Counted from the stretch's first letter, positions 36,405 through 45,150 are shown. The stretch: 64,000 bases of DNA from Saccharopolyspora erythraea NRRL 2338 (GCF_000062885.1 NC_009142.1:6375584-6439583), one strand, 5' to 3'. A program made the numbers and translations. The notes: generated by a model not told the origin, from the letters alone.

Positions 36405-37610
36405 TCAGAACTTCCCGGAGGCCGGAGCCTTTCCCAGCGCCGCGACGGCGAGTGCCGCGAGCGCCAGTCCGCCGGCGACGTACATCACCGCGCCGACTCC
36501 CGCGGCGTCCACGACCTGACCGCCCACCAGCGCACCGAGCGCGATGACCGCGTTGAACACCCCGACGAACAACGCCGAACCCGCCTCCCGCGCCTCGGGC
36601 ACCGAGGCCAGCACCCAGGTCTGCGTGCTGACGGACACGCCGCCGTAAGCCAGGCCCCACACGACAAGCAGCACACCGGCCGTCAGGACCGATCCGCCGA
36701 TCAGCGGGACGAGCAGCAGGGTCGCCGCCAGCACCGCGCTGATGACCACCAGCGTCGCGCGCGGAGAACGCGCCGAGCCCGCGCCCGCGGCGAAGTTGCC
36801 CAGCACGCCGGCGATCCCGTACGCCAGCAGCAGCGTGCCGATCATCCCGGCGCCGGCACCGGACAACTCCTCCAGCGCCGGCCGCACGTAGGTGTAGGCG
36901 GCGAAGTGCGCGGCGACGACCAACCCGACCAGCACCAGTCCGGTGCGCATCCGCGGGTTGCGGACCAGCGCAGGCACACCCCGCAGCGCGACCGCCTGCT
37001 CCGCGGGCAGCTTCGGCAGCAGCACCAGCATCGCGACCGCGACGGCCGAGGCCAGCGCGCCGATGCCGACGAAAGCGGCCTGCCAGCCGGCGAGCTCCCC
37101 GACGTAGGAGCCCGCGGGCACGCCGAGCACCGATGCCATCGCGATGCCGCTGAACACCAGCGATGTCGCCGGTCCCACCGACCTGGCGGGCACCAGCCGC
37201 GCCGCGATGCCCGCCGAGATGGCCCACACCGCGCCCATGCCGACGCCCACCAGCACGCGCGCCACGACCATGACCTCGAAGCCCGGCGACCAGGCGGCGA
37301 GCAGGTTCGCCGCCGCCAGCGACGACATCAGCGCCACGAGCACCGCCCGGCGGTCGAACCGGCCGAGCACCGGCGTCAGCAGCGGAGCAGTCACCGCGGC
37401 GACCAGGCCGGTGATCGTCAGCGTCAGCCCGGCGGTCCCCTCGCTGACGCCCAGCGCGGCCCCGATCGGCGTGAGCAGGCCGACCGGCAGCATCTCGGAG
37501 GTCACGACCGTGAACGTCCCGAGCGCGACGGCGACCACTCCCAGCCATCCCCGCGTCACCGACGGTCGCCGTGCCGGTGCCTCGTGTGCGATTTCCGCGA
37601 CTTTCCCCAT
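36405..37610 (-). CDS. MFS drug/sugar efflux transporter (DHA1, AraJ/Cmr-like)
   Basis: A 401-residue, 12-helix proton antiporter. The first helix TVVTSEMLPVGLLTPIGAAL and the motif RFDRRAVLVALMSSLAAAN are typical of the DHA1 export group (AraJ, Cml, PbuE relatives). Efflux of a drug, sugar or nucleobase is likely. ATG 37610 lacks a clear SD. Divergent from a LysR gene, its probable regulator. Confidence 0.85.
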   Translation of the reverse strand: MGKVAEIAHEAPARRPSVTRGWLGVVAVALGTFTVVTSEMLPVGLLTPIGAALGVSEGTAGLTLTITGLVAAVTAPLLTPVLGRFDRRAVLVALMSSLAAANLLAAWSPGFEVMVVARVLVGVGMGAVWAISAGIAARLVPARSVGPATSLVFSGIAMASVLGVPAGSYVGELAGWQAAFVGIGALASAVAVAMLVLLPKLPAEQAVALRGVPALVRNPRMRTGLVLVGLVVAAHFAAYTYVRPALEELSGAGAGMIGTLLLAYGIAGVLGNFAAGAGSARSPRATLVVISAVLAATLLLVPLIGGSVLTAGVLLVVWGLAYGGVSVSTQTWVLASVPEAREAGSALFVGVFNAVIALGALVGGQVVDAAGVGAVMYVAGGLALAALAVAALGKAPASGKF

Positions 37611-37716
37611 GACCGCAAGGCAACCCGTCGCGCCGCGCGGGAACAACGGCGAATCGCTGAACCTTCCATTAGGCGTACTGATCGATGCGCCGGCCTGCAC
37701 CGCTGAGGAGAACCCC

Positions 37717-38607
37717 TTGGAACGCCTGGAGATCCGCGAGCTGGAGTGCTTCCTCGTGCTCGCCGAGGAACTGCACTTCGGCCGCACCGGTGAGCGGCTG
37801 TACGTGTCGCAGGGCCGGGTGAGCCAGCTCCTGCGCTCGCTGGAAAGGCGGATCGGCGGCGCTCTGGTCGAACGCAGCAGTCGCCGGGTGCGGCTGACGC
37901 CGCTGGGCGAACGCTTCCTGGCCGGTCTCCGCCCCGCCTACCGCGAGCTGTCCGACGTGGTGGCCGACGCGCGGACCGCCGCGCGCGGCGTCGAGGGCGA
38001 GCTGCGGATCGGTTTCCAGGGCAGCGCCGACGAGCGGGTCACCGACGCCATCGAGCTGTTCCAGCGCACGCATCCGGGTTGCGCCACCGAGATCGTGGAG
38101 ATCCCGCTGTGCGACCCGTTCGGACCGGTGCGAAGCGCCGAGGTCGACGTCGCGGTGGTGCTGCTGCCCGTCGACGAGCCCGGACTCGTGCTCGGGACGG
38201 TGTTCTCGGAGAACCAGCAGACTCTCGCGATCGCGGCCCGCCACCCGCTGTCGGACCGCGCCACGCTGTGCGCCGAGGACCTCGCCGAGCTGCCGTTGAT
38301 CGGGTTCGGTGGGCCGGCTCCGGAGTACTGGCGGCGTGCGCAGGCTCCACCGTCCACGCCCGGTGGACGGCCGGTTCCCGCCGGGCCGGCCGTCCGCTCG
38401 TTGCAGGAAGGGCTGACCCTGGTGGCCGCAGGCCGCGGCGCGATGCTCCTGTGCCGCCCGACCGCGGCCTCCTGCAACCGCGGCGACATCCGGTTCGTAC
38501 CCGTGACCGGGCTGCCCGCGTCGCGGCTGGGGCTGGTCTGGCACCGCGACCACGAGACCGCGCGCAGCCGGGCGTTCGCCCGGGCCCTCACAGACGCCGC
38601 GGCGTGA
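37717..38607 (+). CDS. LysR-family regulator
   Basis: A 296-residue regulator with N-terminal HTH (ELECFLVLAEELHFGRTGER, LYVSQGRVSQLLRSLERRIG) and a LysR substrate-binding domain (GELRIGFQGSADERVTDAI). TTG 37717 is preceded by GAGGAG at 6 nt. Divergent arrangement suggests it controls the MFS exporter gene. Confidence 0.9.
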   Translation: MERLEIRELECFLVLAEELHFGRTGERLYVSQGRVSQLLRSLERRIGGALVERSSRRVRLTPLGERFLAGLRPAYRELSDVVADARTAARGVEGELRIGFQGSADERVTDAIELFQRTHPGCATEIVEIPLCDPFGPVRSAEVDVAVVLLPVDEPGLVLGTVFSENQQTLAIAARHPLSDRATLCAEDLAELPLIGFGGPAPEYWRRAQAPPSTPGGRPVPAGPAVRSLQEGLTLVAAGRGAMLLCRPTAASCNRGDIRFVPVTGLPASRLGLVWHRDHETARSRAFARALTDAAA

Positions 38608-38692
38608 GGCCCAGTCGGGCGGAGGCCCGGTCGAGCCGAGGCCGGTCGGGCTGAGATCCGGTGAGGCCAAGGGCCGGTAGGGCTGAGTCCCG
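38608..38692. repeat. Degenerate 16-bp tandem repeat
   Basis: About five to six units resembling GGCCGGTCGGGCTGAG fill the whole gap between the LysR and DedA stop codons. Confidence 0.5.
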
Positions 38693-39367
38693 TCAGGCCA
38701 CCGCTTCGACGTCCTCGGGTTCGGCCGGCGGCTGCTGCTGGGCGGCGGCCTCGAGCTTGCGTGCGCGCGAACGCTTCCACAGCCACACGCCCACCCCGGC
38801 CAGGACCAGCGCGCCGAGCACGATTCCGCCTGCGCGGCCGAGGACCTGCTCGATGTACTTGGCCGACGCGCCCGCGCCCCAGCCGATGCCCACGTGCGTG
38901 AACGACCACGCGGCGGCGCCGATCAGCGACGTGGCCAGGAAGCGCCCGTAGCCGAGGCCGCTGACCCCGGCGGCGGCCGGGGTCATGGTGCGGGCGAAGG
39001 GCAGGAACCGGCCGACGAGCACCGCGCCGATGCCGTACTTGCGGACCAGTTCGCTGGCCCGGTCCCAGCGGTGCTGCCCGAGCCTGCGGATGGCCTTGGT
39101 CTCGCGGATGCGGAAGCCGTAGCGGCGACCGAGCCAGTAGCCGATGCTGTCGCCGGTCGCCGCGCACAGCGCGACCGTCGCCGACAGGGTGAGGAAGAAC
39201 GGCAGGTCGGTCACCGCGGCCGAGGCGATGAGCAGCCCGCTCTCGCCCGGCACCAGGAATCCCAGGCCCAGCGTGCACTCGCCGAGCACCAGGGCACCGG
39301 TGACCAGCACCAGGAGCGGTCGTGGCAACCCGGCGATCGCCGCCAGGAAGTCGCTGATGAAGGTCAC
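38693..39367 (-). CDS. DedA-family (VTT domain) membrane protein
   Basis: A 224-residue membrane protein of the DedA/VTT family, which scrambles or flips lipids such as polyprenyl phosphate or phosphatidylethanolamine. Family motifs: GLGFLVPGESGLLIASAA, ATGDSIGYWLGRRYG and GRFLPFARTMTPAAAGVS. GTG 39367 has GGAG 8 nt upstream. It lies downstream of the reverse transcriptase gene on the same strand (207-nt gap without a gene). It has an ordinary housekeeping character, but is the nearest downstream gene to the retron-like locus. Confidence 0.88.
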   Translation of the reverse strand: MTFISDFLAAIAGLPRPLLVLVTGALVLGECTLGLGFLVPGESGLLIASAAVTDLPFFLTLSATVALCAATGDSIGYWLGRRYGFRIRETKAIRRLGQHRWDRASELVRKYGIGAVLVGRFLPFARTMTPAAAGVSGLGYGRFLATSLIGAAAWSFTHVGIGWGAGASAKYIEQVLGRAGGIVLGALVLAGVGVWLWKRSRARKLEAAAQQQPPAEPEDVEAVA

Positions 39368-39574
39368 TGGTCTCTCTCCTACGCGCTGATCGGCAACGGG
39401 CGCCACGCTACCGACCCCGGCGCGCCCGCAGGTCCGGAACTCCCCTTGCTCCGACCCTGAAACCCGGACCACGGGGTTGGGGGCGACCCTTACCCGGAAA
39501 GTCGAGGCGCGGCGCGTTCTCCCGCTGTTTCCCCGATGTTTTCCCGTTTTGCCGTTCAGCGCGGAGAGTGCCGC

Positions 39575-40876
39575 TCACCAGTTGATGCGGTCGAACAGCT
39601 CCCCGAGCTTGCGCGCTCGGCCCGGGTGGTTGATCCCCACCCACGCGATGCGGCCGAGCAGGTGCGACCGGAAGTCCGGGTGTGCCTCGTGGTTCTGGGC
39701 CTGCGGGCCGGTGCGGGCGCAGTTGTGCAGCAACGCCCGCAGTGCGTCGTACTCTGCGCGCGGCGCCACCGCGCGTCCGTCGTTGACGACGAGCCCGGCG
39801 ATGCGCTGGCGCTGGTGCGGCGCGAGAACGCGGGTCTTGCTCTGGCGCAGTCGCAGGCCCTCCGCTCGCACGATCGCGGTGACACCGCGCAGCAGCGCCG
39901 CGACCGGAAGTCGCCGGTCGCCGGAGAACGCGAGGTCGTCGGCGTAGCGGGTGTAGGTCGCGCCGAGCGTTCCCGCGTACGCGTCGATCCTGCGGTCGAG
40001 GCGGTGCATGAGCGCGTTGGCCAGCGCGGGTGAGCTGGGCGCGCCCTGCGGTACGTGCGCGGCGGCGAGCCGGCCGAGCAGCCGGCGCCGGGCGTCCACT
40101 TCGGACTCCCGGACGCGCGGTGCGGCGGCCAGCACGTCCCGCGGGGTGGCTGTGGTCAGCAGGCCGCCGATGGCCCCAGCGACCGCGCCGGGATACCCGG
40201 CGGCGCGCATCGCGCGGCTGATCCGGGTGAACGTCAGCGACGCGAAGAAGCCCTCCACGTCGACCCGAACCAGGAAGTGCCGCCCGGCGTGCTCGGCGGC
40301 GCAGGTGGCGGCCGAACGACCGCGCCGGAAACCGTGGGCGGCCTCGTGCACCGGCATCGCGTCGACGACGCGGCGGGTGATGCGGCGCTGGAGTTCGGCC
40401 AGGCGCGCTTTCGGTTGCTCGATCAGGCGGATCCCACCGCTGCGGGTGCGCATCCAGCGGCAGCGGTAGTGGCGCAGCGGCGGGTGCGCGTGGCGCAGCC
40501 ATCCGCCGCGGTCGGCGAACCACATCAGCTCGCCGACGTCGAGGTCGAGGCCGTGGGCGAGCTGTTCGGCGGTGTGCCAGCGGGCGACCGGCCACCGCCA
40601 CCCCGGCGAGAGTTCGACCTCCAGCGCCGGCCTCGGCGCCTTCGGCAGCGCGGCGGTCAGTTCCGGCACCGCCACGAGGAGCGCGAGCAGTTCCTCGGCC
40701 GACTCGGGCGGCTCCGGCACGTGAGCGAGCAGCGTCCACGCGAAAGCATCCGATGCCCCGCCGTCGCGGCGGAAGTGCCGGAGGAGCGCCGCGGCGAGCT
40801 CGGACTGCTCCCAGGCGTCGGCGTTGACGGCGGTCTCGGCGAGCGCGCGCAGCGCCACGTCCTGCCAGATCACCAC
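39575..40876 (-). CDS. Retron-type reverse transcriptase
   Basis: RNA-templated DNA polymerase. The 433 residues comprise an N-terminal region (~1-130) and an RT core. Core blocks: RT1-2 SGGIRLIEQPKARLAELQRR and HEAAHGFRRGRS; the first catalytic Asp in RVDVEGFF (D206); QGAPSSPALAN (277-287); catalytic YADD (311-314); and KTRVLAPHQRQRIAGLVVN, where IAG stands in the place of the retron VTG. The retron NAxxH position reads CAAEH (192-196). The C-terminus GRIAWVGINHPGRARKLGEL fits retron/UG-type RTs. GTG 40876 or 40873 follows GGAGAA. A hairpin-rich RNA candidate bounded by inverted repeats ends 19 nt upstream. No second effector gene is evident, so the N-terminal region may carry effector or RNA-binding functions. 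Confidence 0.88.
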   Translation of the reverse strand: MVIWQDVALRALAETAVNADAWEQSELAAALLRHFRRDGGASDAFAWTLLAHVPEPPESAEELLALLVAVPELTAALPKAPRPALEVELSPGWRWPVARWHTAEQLAHGLDLDVGELMWFADRGGWLRHAHPPLRHYRCRWMRTRSGGIRLIEQPKARLAELQRRITRRVVDAMPVHEAAHGFRRGRSAATCAAEHAGRHFLVRVDVEGFFASLTFTRISRAMRAAGYPGAVAGAIGGLLTTATPRDVLAAAPRVRESEVDARRRLLGRLAAAHVPQGAPSSPALANALMHRLDRRIDAYAGTLGATYTRYADDLAFSGDRRLPVAALLRGVTAIVRAEGLRLRQSKTRVLAPHQRQRIAGLVVNDGRAVAPRAEYDALRALLHNCARTGPQAQNHEAHPDFRSHLLGRIAWVGINHPGRARKLGELFDRINW

Positions 40877-40895
40877 TTCTCCATCGCCGTTCGGG

Positions 40896-41095
40896 GTGCG
40901 GTGGCGCGGCGGCGACCCGATCTGCGTTCCCCGGCGCGCGGACAGACGCGGCAGCGTCTCCCAGTGGCGCGTCGGACGCCGTGCTCGACTGCGTTGGTAC
41001 TCCCCGAGGTTGCCTCGGAGCGGTGCCCGCCCGGCACCGGACGCCTCGGCGTCCGGCAGCGGACCCGCACCCGCTCGCCGCCCGCGCCACCGCAC
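40896..41095 (-). ncRNA. Candidate retron msr-msd RNA with a1/a2 inverted repeats
   Basis: On the minus strand the region opens with a 21-nt arm (41095-41075, starting GTGCGGTGGCGCGG) and closes with its 20-nt complement (40915-40896), paired throughout except for one bulged G. The first arm is followed by GC, so the junction reads AGC, as at retron branching guanosines (candidate G at 41074). Between the arms are hairpins CCGGACGC/GCGTCCGG (41037-41056), GGTGCC/GGCACC (41022-41038), CCGAGG/CCTCGG (about 41002-41016) and AGACGC/GCGTCT (40944-40959). It ends 19 nt before the reverse transcriptase start, the standard retron order. Boundaries are by eye. Confidence 0.6.
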
Positions 41096-41224
41096 TGGCC
41101 CGACACGCTACCCGCCGGCGCAAGGCCGCGGTGCCACAACGCCGGACATCGCGTTCCCTGCCATCACGCGAACAGCCGTCTTTCTCCGCTGTGCGCGGAA
41201 ACAGCGGTGCGCGTGCTCAGGCGG

Positions 41225-42802
41225 TCAGCACGCCTTGACCCACGAGCACTCCAGCGCCGACTCGTCGACGCCGGTGGCCGGGTCGTCGGCGGGCAGCGGC
41301 GCGCGCCGCACACGTGGCGTCGACGGCGCGTCGGCCGCGCCGTCGTACTCGGCGAGCCGGACGGCGATGGCGTCCTCGAGGTCCTTCGGCGAGGAGGACA
41401 CGAAGTCGTTGAACACCACCGAGAACACCAGTGGCCGGCCGTTGGCGGCGGTTACGTAACCGGAGAGCGAAGTGACCCCGGTCAGCGAACCGGTCTTGGC
41501 GTGGACGTTGTCCTGCCCGGGAGTTCCCACCATCCGCGAACGCAAGGTGCCGCCGACCATCCGGTCCGCATTGCCCGCGACCGGCAGGGAGTCGTACCAG
41601 ACCTGGAACCACGGGCGCTGCCGCGCGTTGTCGAGCAGCAAGGCGAGCTGCCGCGGCGTCACAGCGTCCATCGTGGACAGACCGGAGCCGTCGACCATGC
41701 GCATCACCTTCGAGTCCACGCCCAGGCCGTTGAGCTTCTCGTTGAGCACCTCGATGCCGCCACCCCACGTGCCGGTGCCGGTGGCCTGCCTGCCCATCGC
41801 CTTGACCAGCACCTCGGCGTGGCCGTTGTTGCTGAGCTTCATGAACGGCACGAGCAGATCCCGCAGCGGCATCGAGTCGCGGCCGGCCAGCGACCGCGCA
41901 CCCTCCGGCGTCCGGCCCGGCGCGACCCCGCCCACCTGCACGCCGTGGGCCGCGAGCGCGCGGGCGAACACGTCACCGGCGTAGGCGGCGGGATCGGGCA
42001 CGGTGCTGAAGTCCTCGACGACGGGTCCGCCTGCCGGCACCGATCCGCTGACCACGACCCGGTTTCCGCCGTGCTCGCGCTCGACCGACAGCGCGGGAGC
42101 GCTGCCCGGCGCGGAGGTCGTGGTCCGGTTGTCGATCTCCAGCACGGCCGTCGCCGGTTCGAGGGCGACCTCCGCCGGCTCGCCCTCGGCGCCCGGCGTC
42201 GCGCGCACCAGCGCGGTCCCCGCGTCGAAGTCGGTGTTGGGCGCGACGGTGAGCGCCGAGATCGGCGCGGCGTAGTAGTAGGGCTCGTCGTCCCAGGCCC
42301 AGCCCGAACCCAGTGGCACGTCGTCGAACGCACCGGCGTCGGTGCGCAGCTTCCCCTTCACCTCGCGCACACCGCTCTCGGCGACCTGCGCGGCGAGCCG
42401 GTCGTAGTCGGCGGCCAGCATCGTCGGATCGCCGGTGCCGCGCAGGAACAAATCGCCCTGCAGGACCGGACCCCGCTGCTGGCCATCGGTGAGGACGTCG
42501 GTGCGGAACCGGTAGTCCGGGCCCAGTGCCTCCAGCGCGGCCGCCGCGGTGAGCAGCTTCGCGTTCGACGCGGGCGTGGCGCGCGCGTCGGCCTGGCTGC
42601 TGTAGAGCACCTCGTCGGTCTCGGGGTCGCGGACCACGACCCCGGCGTGCGAACCGTCGAGCCGGGGATCGGCGAGGATCTTGTCGAGGTCGACGCGCAA
42701 CGCGTCGGGCCCCGCGGGAGCGGCGGTGGTCGGAGCCGCCACCGCGATCGAAGCACCAAGCACCGAAACCAGACCTATGGAAACACCCCAACGACGACGC
42801 AT
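41225..42802 (-). CDS. dacB: D-alanyl-D-alanine carboxypeptidase/endopeptidase (PBP4, S13)
   Basis: Exported penicillin-binding protein trimming peptidoglycan peptides. The 525 residues have a signal peptide (MRRRWGVSIGLVSVLGASIA), the SxxK motif in TPASNAKLLTAA, SNNGHAEVLVKAMG for SxN, and HAKTGSLTGVTSLSG for KTG, with the long S13 insertion between the first two. ATG 42802 follows GAGGGG. It lies upstream of the reverse transcriptase on the same strand with a 348-nt gap filled mostly by the ncRNA candidate, so the two are probably unrelated. Confidence 0.92.
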   Translation of the reverse strand: MRRRWGVSIGLVSVLGASIAVAAPTTAAPAGPDALRVDLDKILADPRLDGSHAGVVVRDPETDEVLYSSQADARATPASNAKLLTAAAALEALGPDYRFRTDVLTDGQQRGPVLQGDLFLRGTGDPTMLAADYDRLAAQVAESGVREVKGKLRTDAGAFDDVPLGSGWAWDDEPYYYAAPISALTVAPNTDFDAGTALVRATPGAEGEPAEVALEPATAVLEIDNRTTTSAPGSAPALSVEREHGGNRVVVSGSVPAGGPVVEDFSTVPDPAAYAGDVFARALAAHGVQVGGVAPGRTPEGARSLAGRDSMPLRDLLVPFMKLSNNGHAEVLVKAMGRQATGTGTWGGGIEVLNEKLNGLGVDSKVMRMVDGSGLSTMDAVTPRQLALLLDNARQRPWFQVWYDSLPVAGNADRMVGGTLRSRMVGTPGQDNVHAKTGSLTGVTSLSGYVTAANGRPLVFSVVFNDFVSSSPKDLEDAIAVRLAEYDGAADAPSTPRVRRAPLPADDPATGVDESALECSWVKAC

Positions 42803-43117
42803 TCGGCAACCCCTCGGCAGGACTGGACGGTCACCGCCGGACACGGGTCGGCGACCGCGAGCGATGAGGCAGCCTAGAGCTGGTCTTCAGCGGCGGTCAA
42901 CGCGTTCGGCGCTGCGCACGGCTCCACGGGATCCGCGCGCCGGGTCCCATTCTGCGCGGAGCCCCGGTTCCCGACCACGCCGGAACACCCGAACGGGAAG
43001 TCGCGGCAGGGTTCCCCTGTGCCGTGACGTCCAGGTCTCCTCGGCGGAATCGTCGGAGCATGCTGGGAAATCCTCGCCCGTTCCAGCCCGAAGCGTTCGC
43101 GCGCGGTAGTCGGCCCG
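42803..43117. other. Gap upstream of dacB, nothing recognised
   Basis: 315 nt with no defensible gene; it should contain the dacB promoter and the lost 5' end of the broken lipoprotein gene downstream. Confidence 0.4.
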
Positions 43118-43572
43118 GTGGTGCTCGTGCTGGTCGGTGCGACTGCTTGCGGCAGCCCGGTGCTCGAACGCCGGAGCGGGCTCGAAGCGACGCTTCCGGT
43201 GCAGGAGGACGTTCCGGGCTACCTCCACGTCAACCGGGAAGCGGTGACCGGCAACGCCCTGCGCGACCAGCGCCAGTCCGACCAGGCGGAGGAAGACGGC
43301 TGGACCTGCGAGGGCCTGCTAGGGCGAGGCACGGCCGCTTTCGCGGACTGGACGTACCACAGAGCCAGGCCCTCGCGATGCCCACGGGCAGGATCGTGGT
43401 GACGCGGACCGTCACGGTCGTGGCGCTCATCAGGACCTACCGCCAGGAGGGTCACTGGAACACCGGCAGCGACGACGGCACGGTCAGCGAGGACGACCCG
43501 CGCAGGGACCCCGTCCGGATGTGGCTCCAGGTGCACTTTCGGAAAAACCAGGACGCCCTCGCCCAGTCCTGA
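43118..43572 (+). pseudogene. Frameshifted lipoprotein gene
   Basis: One frame begins with a lipoprotein signal (VVLVLVGATACGSP, lipidation Cys) and continues with EDVPGYLHVNREAVTG and DGWTCEGLLGRGTAAFADWT up to about 43350. The protein-like sequence then resumes in the next frame (RIVVTRTVTVVALIRTYRQE and RMWLQVHFRKNQDA) to a stop at 43572. A single frame change near 43350-43370 would join them into one ~150-residue lipoprotein. The start is unclear: arginine and lysine codons precede 43118 without a start codon. Confidence 0.5.
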
Positions 43573-43603
43573 CCGAAGCCACGACCTGACCAGCCCAGTG
43601 GCC

Positions 43604-43648
43604 GCCGCGCGAAAAGCGCGGCCTTCCCGCGGGTTGCGCGGAAAGGCC
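43604..43648. terminator. Two adjacent terminator hairpins between convergent genes
   Basis: GCCGCGC-GAAAA-GCGCGGC (43604-43622) and GGCCTT..CCGCG / CGCGG..AAGGCC (43620-43648). They serve the lipoprotein remnant (plus) and the LysE gene (minus). Confidence 0.7.
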
Positions 43649-43668
43649 GTCGCGACAGGTGAACTCGG

Positions 43669-44277
43669 TCAGGAGAAGGCGATCGAGGTGGCCATCGCCA
43701 GCAGCGCGCCCCCGCAGCAGCGCTCGAACACCTTGCGGCGGCCCGGGTCGGCCAGCAGCGCCGAGAGCCGGCGCACCGACGGGACCACCAGCAGCCACCA
43801 CAGGCCGAACGCACCGACGGCGACCGCGCTGAGCAGAGCGGCCTGCGACATCGGGTCGCCCGCCGGGTCCATCGCCTGCGGCAGCAGCGTCAGGAAGGTC
43901 AGCATCACCTTCGGGTTGAGCACGTCGATCAGCAGGCCGCGCAGGAACACCGACCGCCCGGAACGCGGCACGTCGGCGGTCGCCTGCTGCTGCGCCGCGC
44001 CGGACCTGCGCAGGATCTGGACCCCCATGTACCCCAGGTAGACCACGCCGATCGCCTTGACCACGACCAGCGCGGGCGGAACCGTCATCAGCAGCGCCGA
44101 CAGCCCCAGCGTGGCGGCGGTGGCGTGGATGAGCAGCCCGCAGGTGACGCCCGCCGCGGCCAGCCACCCCTTCCGCGCACCGGTCGCCGCGCTGCTGGTC
44201 ACCACCACGAAGTCCGGTCCCGGAACCAGGACGATCACCACCAGGGCGAGCAGGTACGGCCCCCACGCGATGTGCAC
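43669..44277 (-). CDS. LysE/RhtB-family amino acid exporter
   Basis: A 202-residue, six-helix exporter with the family opening LVPGPDFVVVTSSAATGARK and a central LIDVLNPKVMLTFLTLLPQ. Exports an amino acid or derivative by proton antiport; the substrate is not readable. GTG 44277 has AAGGAGG. Divergent from an Lrp gene, a classic pairing in which amino-acid-bound Lrp activates the exporter. Confidence 0.9.
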   Translation of the reverse strand: MHIAWGPYLLALVVIVLVPGPDFVVVTSSAATGARKGWLAAAGVTCGLLIHATAATLGLSALLMTVPPALVVVKAIGVVYLGYMGVQILRRSGAAQQQATADVPRSGRSVFLRGLLIDVLNPKVMLTFLTLLPQAMDPAGDPMSQAALLSAVAVGAFGLWWLLVVPSVRRLSALLADPGRRKVFERCCGGALLAMATSIAFS

Positions 44278-44334
44278 GACTCCTCCTTCTCCTCACGCAC
44301 GCGTCTGAAAAGCAGGCCGATCGTGCGCGGAACG

Positions 44335-44364
44335 TTCGCCGTCACGCCACATCCACCGTAGAAT
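44335..44364 (+). promoter_or_regulatory. Promoter of a leaderless lrp transcript
   Basis: -10 TAGAAT (44359-44364) lies 8 nt before the ATG, with TTCGCC (44335) 18 nt further upstream. No SD exists, so transcription should start at or next to the start codon. Confidence 0.5.
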
Positions 44365-44372
44365 GTTCGGTT

Positions 44373-44873
44373 ATGCGTGAATCCGTAGAACTCGATTCGG
44401 TGGACTGGCAGATCCTCGAGGAGTTGCAGAACGACGCGACCCTGCCCAACCGCACGCTCGCCGATCGGGTCGGGCTGGCCGCGTCGAGCTGCCTGCAACG
44501 GGTGCGCCGGCTGCGTGAACAGGGCGTGATCAGGGGGTCGCACATCGACGTCGACCCGGCGGCCACCGGGCTGGCGCTGGAGGCGATCGTGTCGATCAAC
44601 GTCCGGCCGCACACCCGCGAAGTCGTCGACCAGTTCCGCAAGTTCGTGCTGGCGCAGCCCGAGACGCGGTCGCTGCTGCACGTCAGCGGGCAGGCCGACT
44701 TCCTCCTGCACGTCGCGGTGGCCGACACCGCGCACCTGCAGGGCTTCCTGGTCGACAAGCTGGCGTCGCGCCCGGAGGTCCGCCACTTCACCAGCTCGAT
44801 CGTGCTGGAGCAGGTGCACACCCGGGCGCTGACGGCGCCCGCGCACCTGCGGCCGAAGCGGCGACGCAAGTAG
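44373..44873 (+). CDS. Lrp/AsnC-family regulator
   Basis: A 166-residue protein: N-terminal HTH (LPNRTLADRVGLAASSCLQR) and a RAM ligand domain (LLHVSGQADFLLHVAVADT). The ATG has no SD but lies 8 nt after a TAGAAT box, implying leaderless translation. Divergent from the LysE-type exporter it probably controls. Confidence 0.92.
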   Translation: MRESVELDSVDWQILEELQNDATLPNRTLADRVGLAASSCLQRVRRLREQGVIRGSHIDVDPAATGLALEAIVSINVRPHTREVVDQFRKFVLAQPETRSLLHVSGQADFLLHVAVADTAHLQGFLVDKLASRPEVRHFTSSIVLEQVHTRALTAPAHLRPKRRRK

Positions 44874-44882
44874 CGGCACGAA

Positions 44883-44914
44883 GGACCCCGCCCGACCTGG
44901 CCGGGCGGAGGTCC
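44883..44914 (+). terminator. Terminator after lrp
   Basis: 12-bp stem with one bulged A (GGACCCCGCCCG / CGGGCGG-A-GGTCC), 9 nt after the stop. Confidence 0.75.
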
Positions 44915-45150
44915 GCCGTGCCGGGTATCAGCCCGCCGGGAAGAGCTGTCCGGCCGGGATGATCCGCTGCGCGGTGTTCGGGCTCGACCACAGCAGCTTC
45001 ATCGCCGCCTCACCACCTCGTTCGGTCTGCTCCAGCCGGAGGGTGTGGCGACGGCGCAATCGGAGCCCGGGCGGGACGGTGTGCTCGGTCACGCGGAGTT
45101 CGTGGCGGCGCGGGAGGCGCGGGTGAGCTCATAGCCGGCGTGGTGCTCGC

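Noticed and set aside
38693-39367. DedA gene as the retron effector
   Set aside because: DedA proteins are common housekeeping lipid transporters, it has its own SD and a 207-nt gap from the RT stop, so proximity alone is not enough.
39520-39570. Phased A/T tracts downstream of the reverse transcriptase as a bent-DNA element
   Set aside because: The three tracts are only 3-4 nt long and their spacing (about 11 and 8 bp) is irregular; likely just part of the 3' end.
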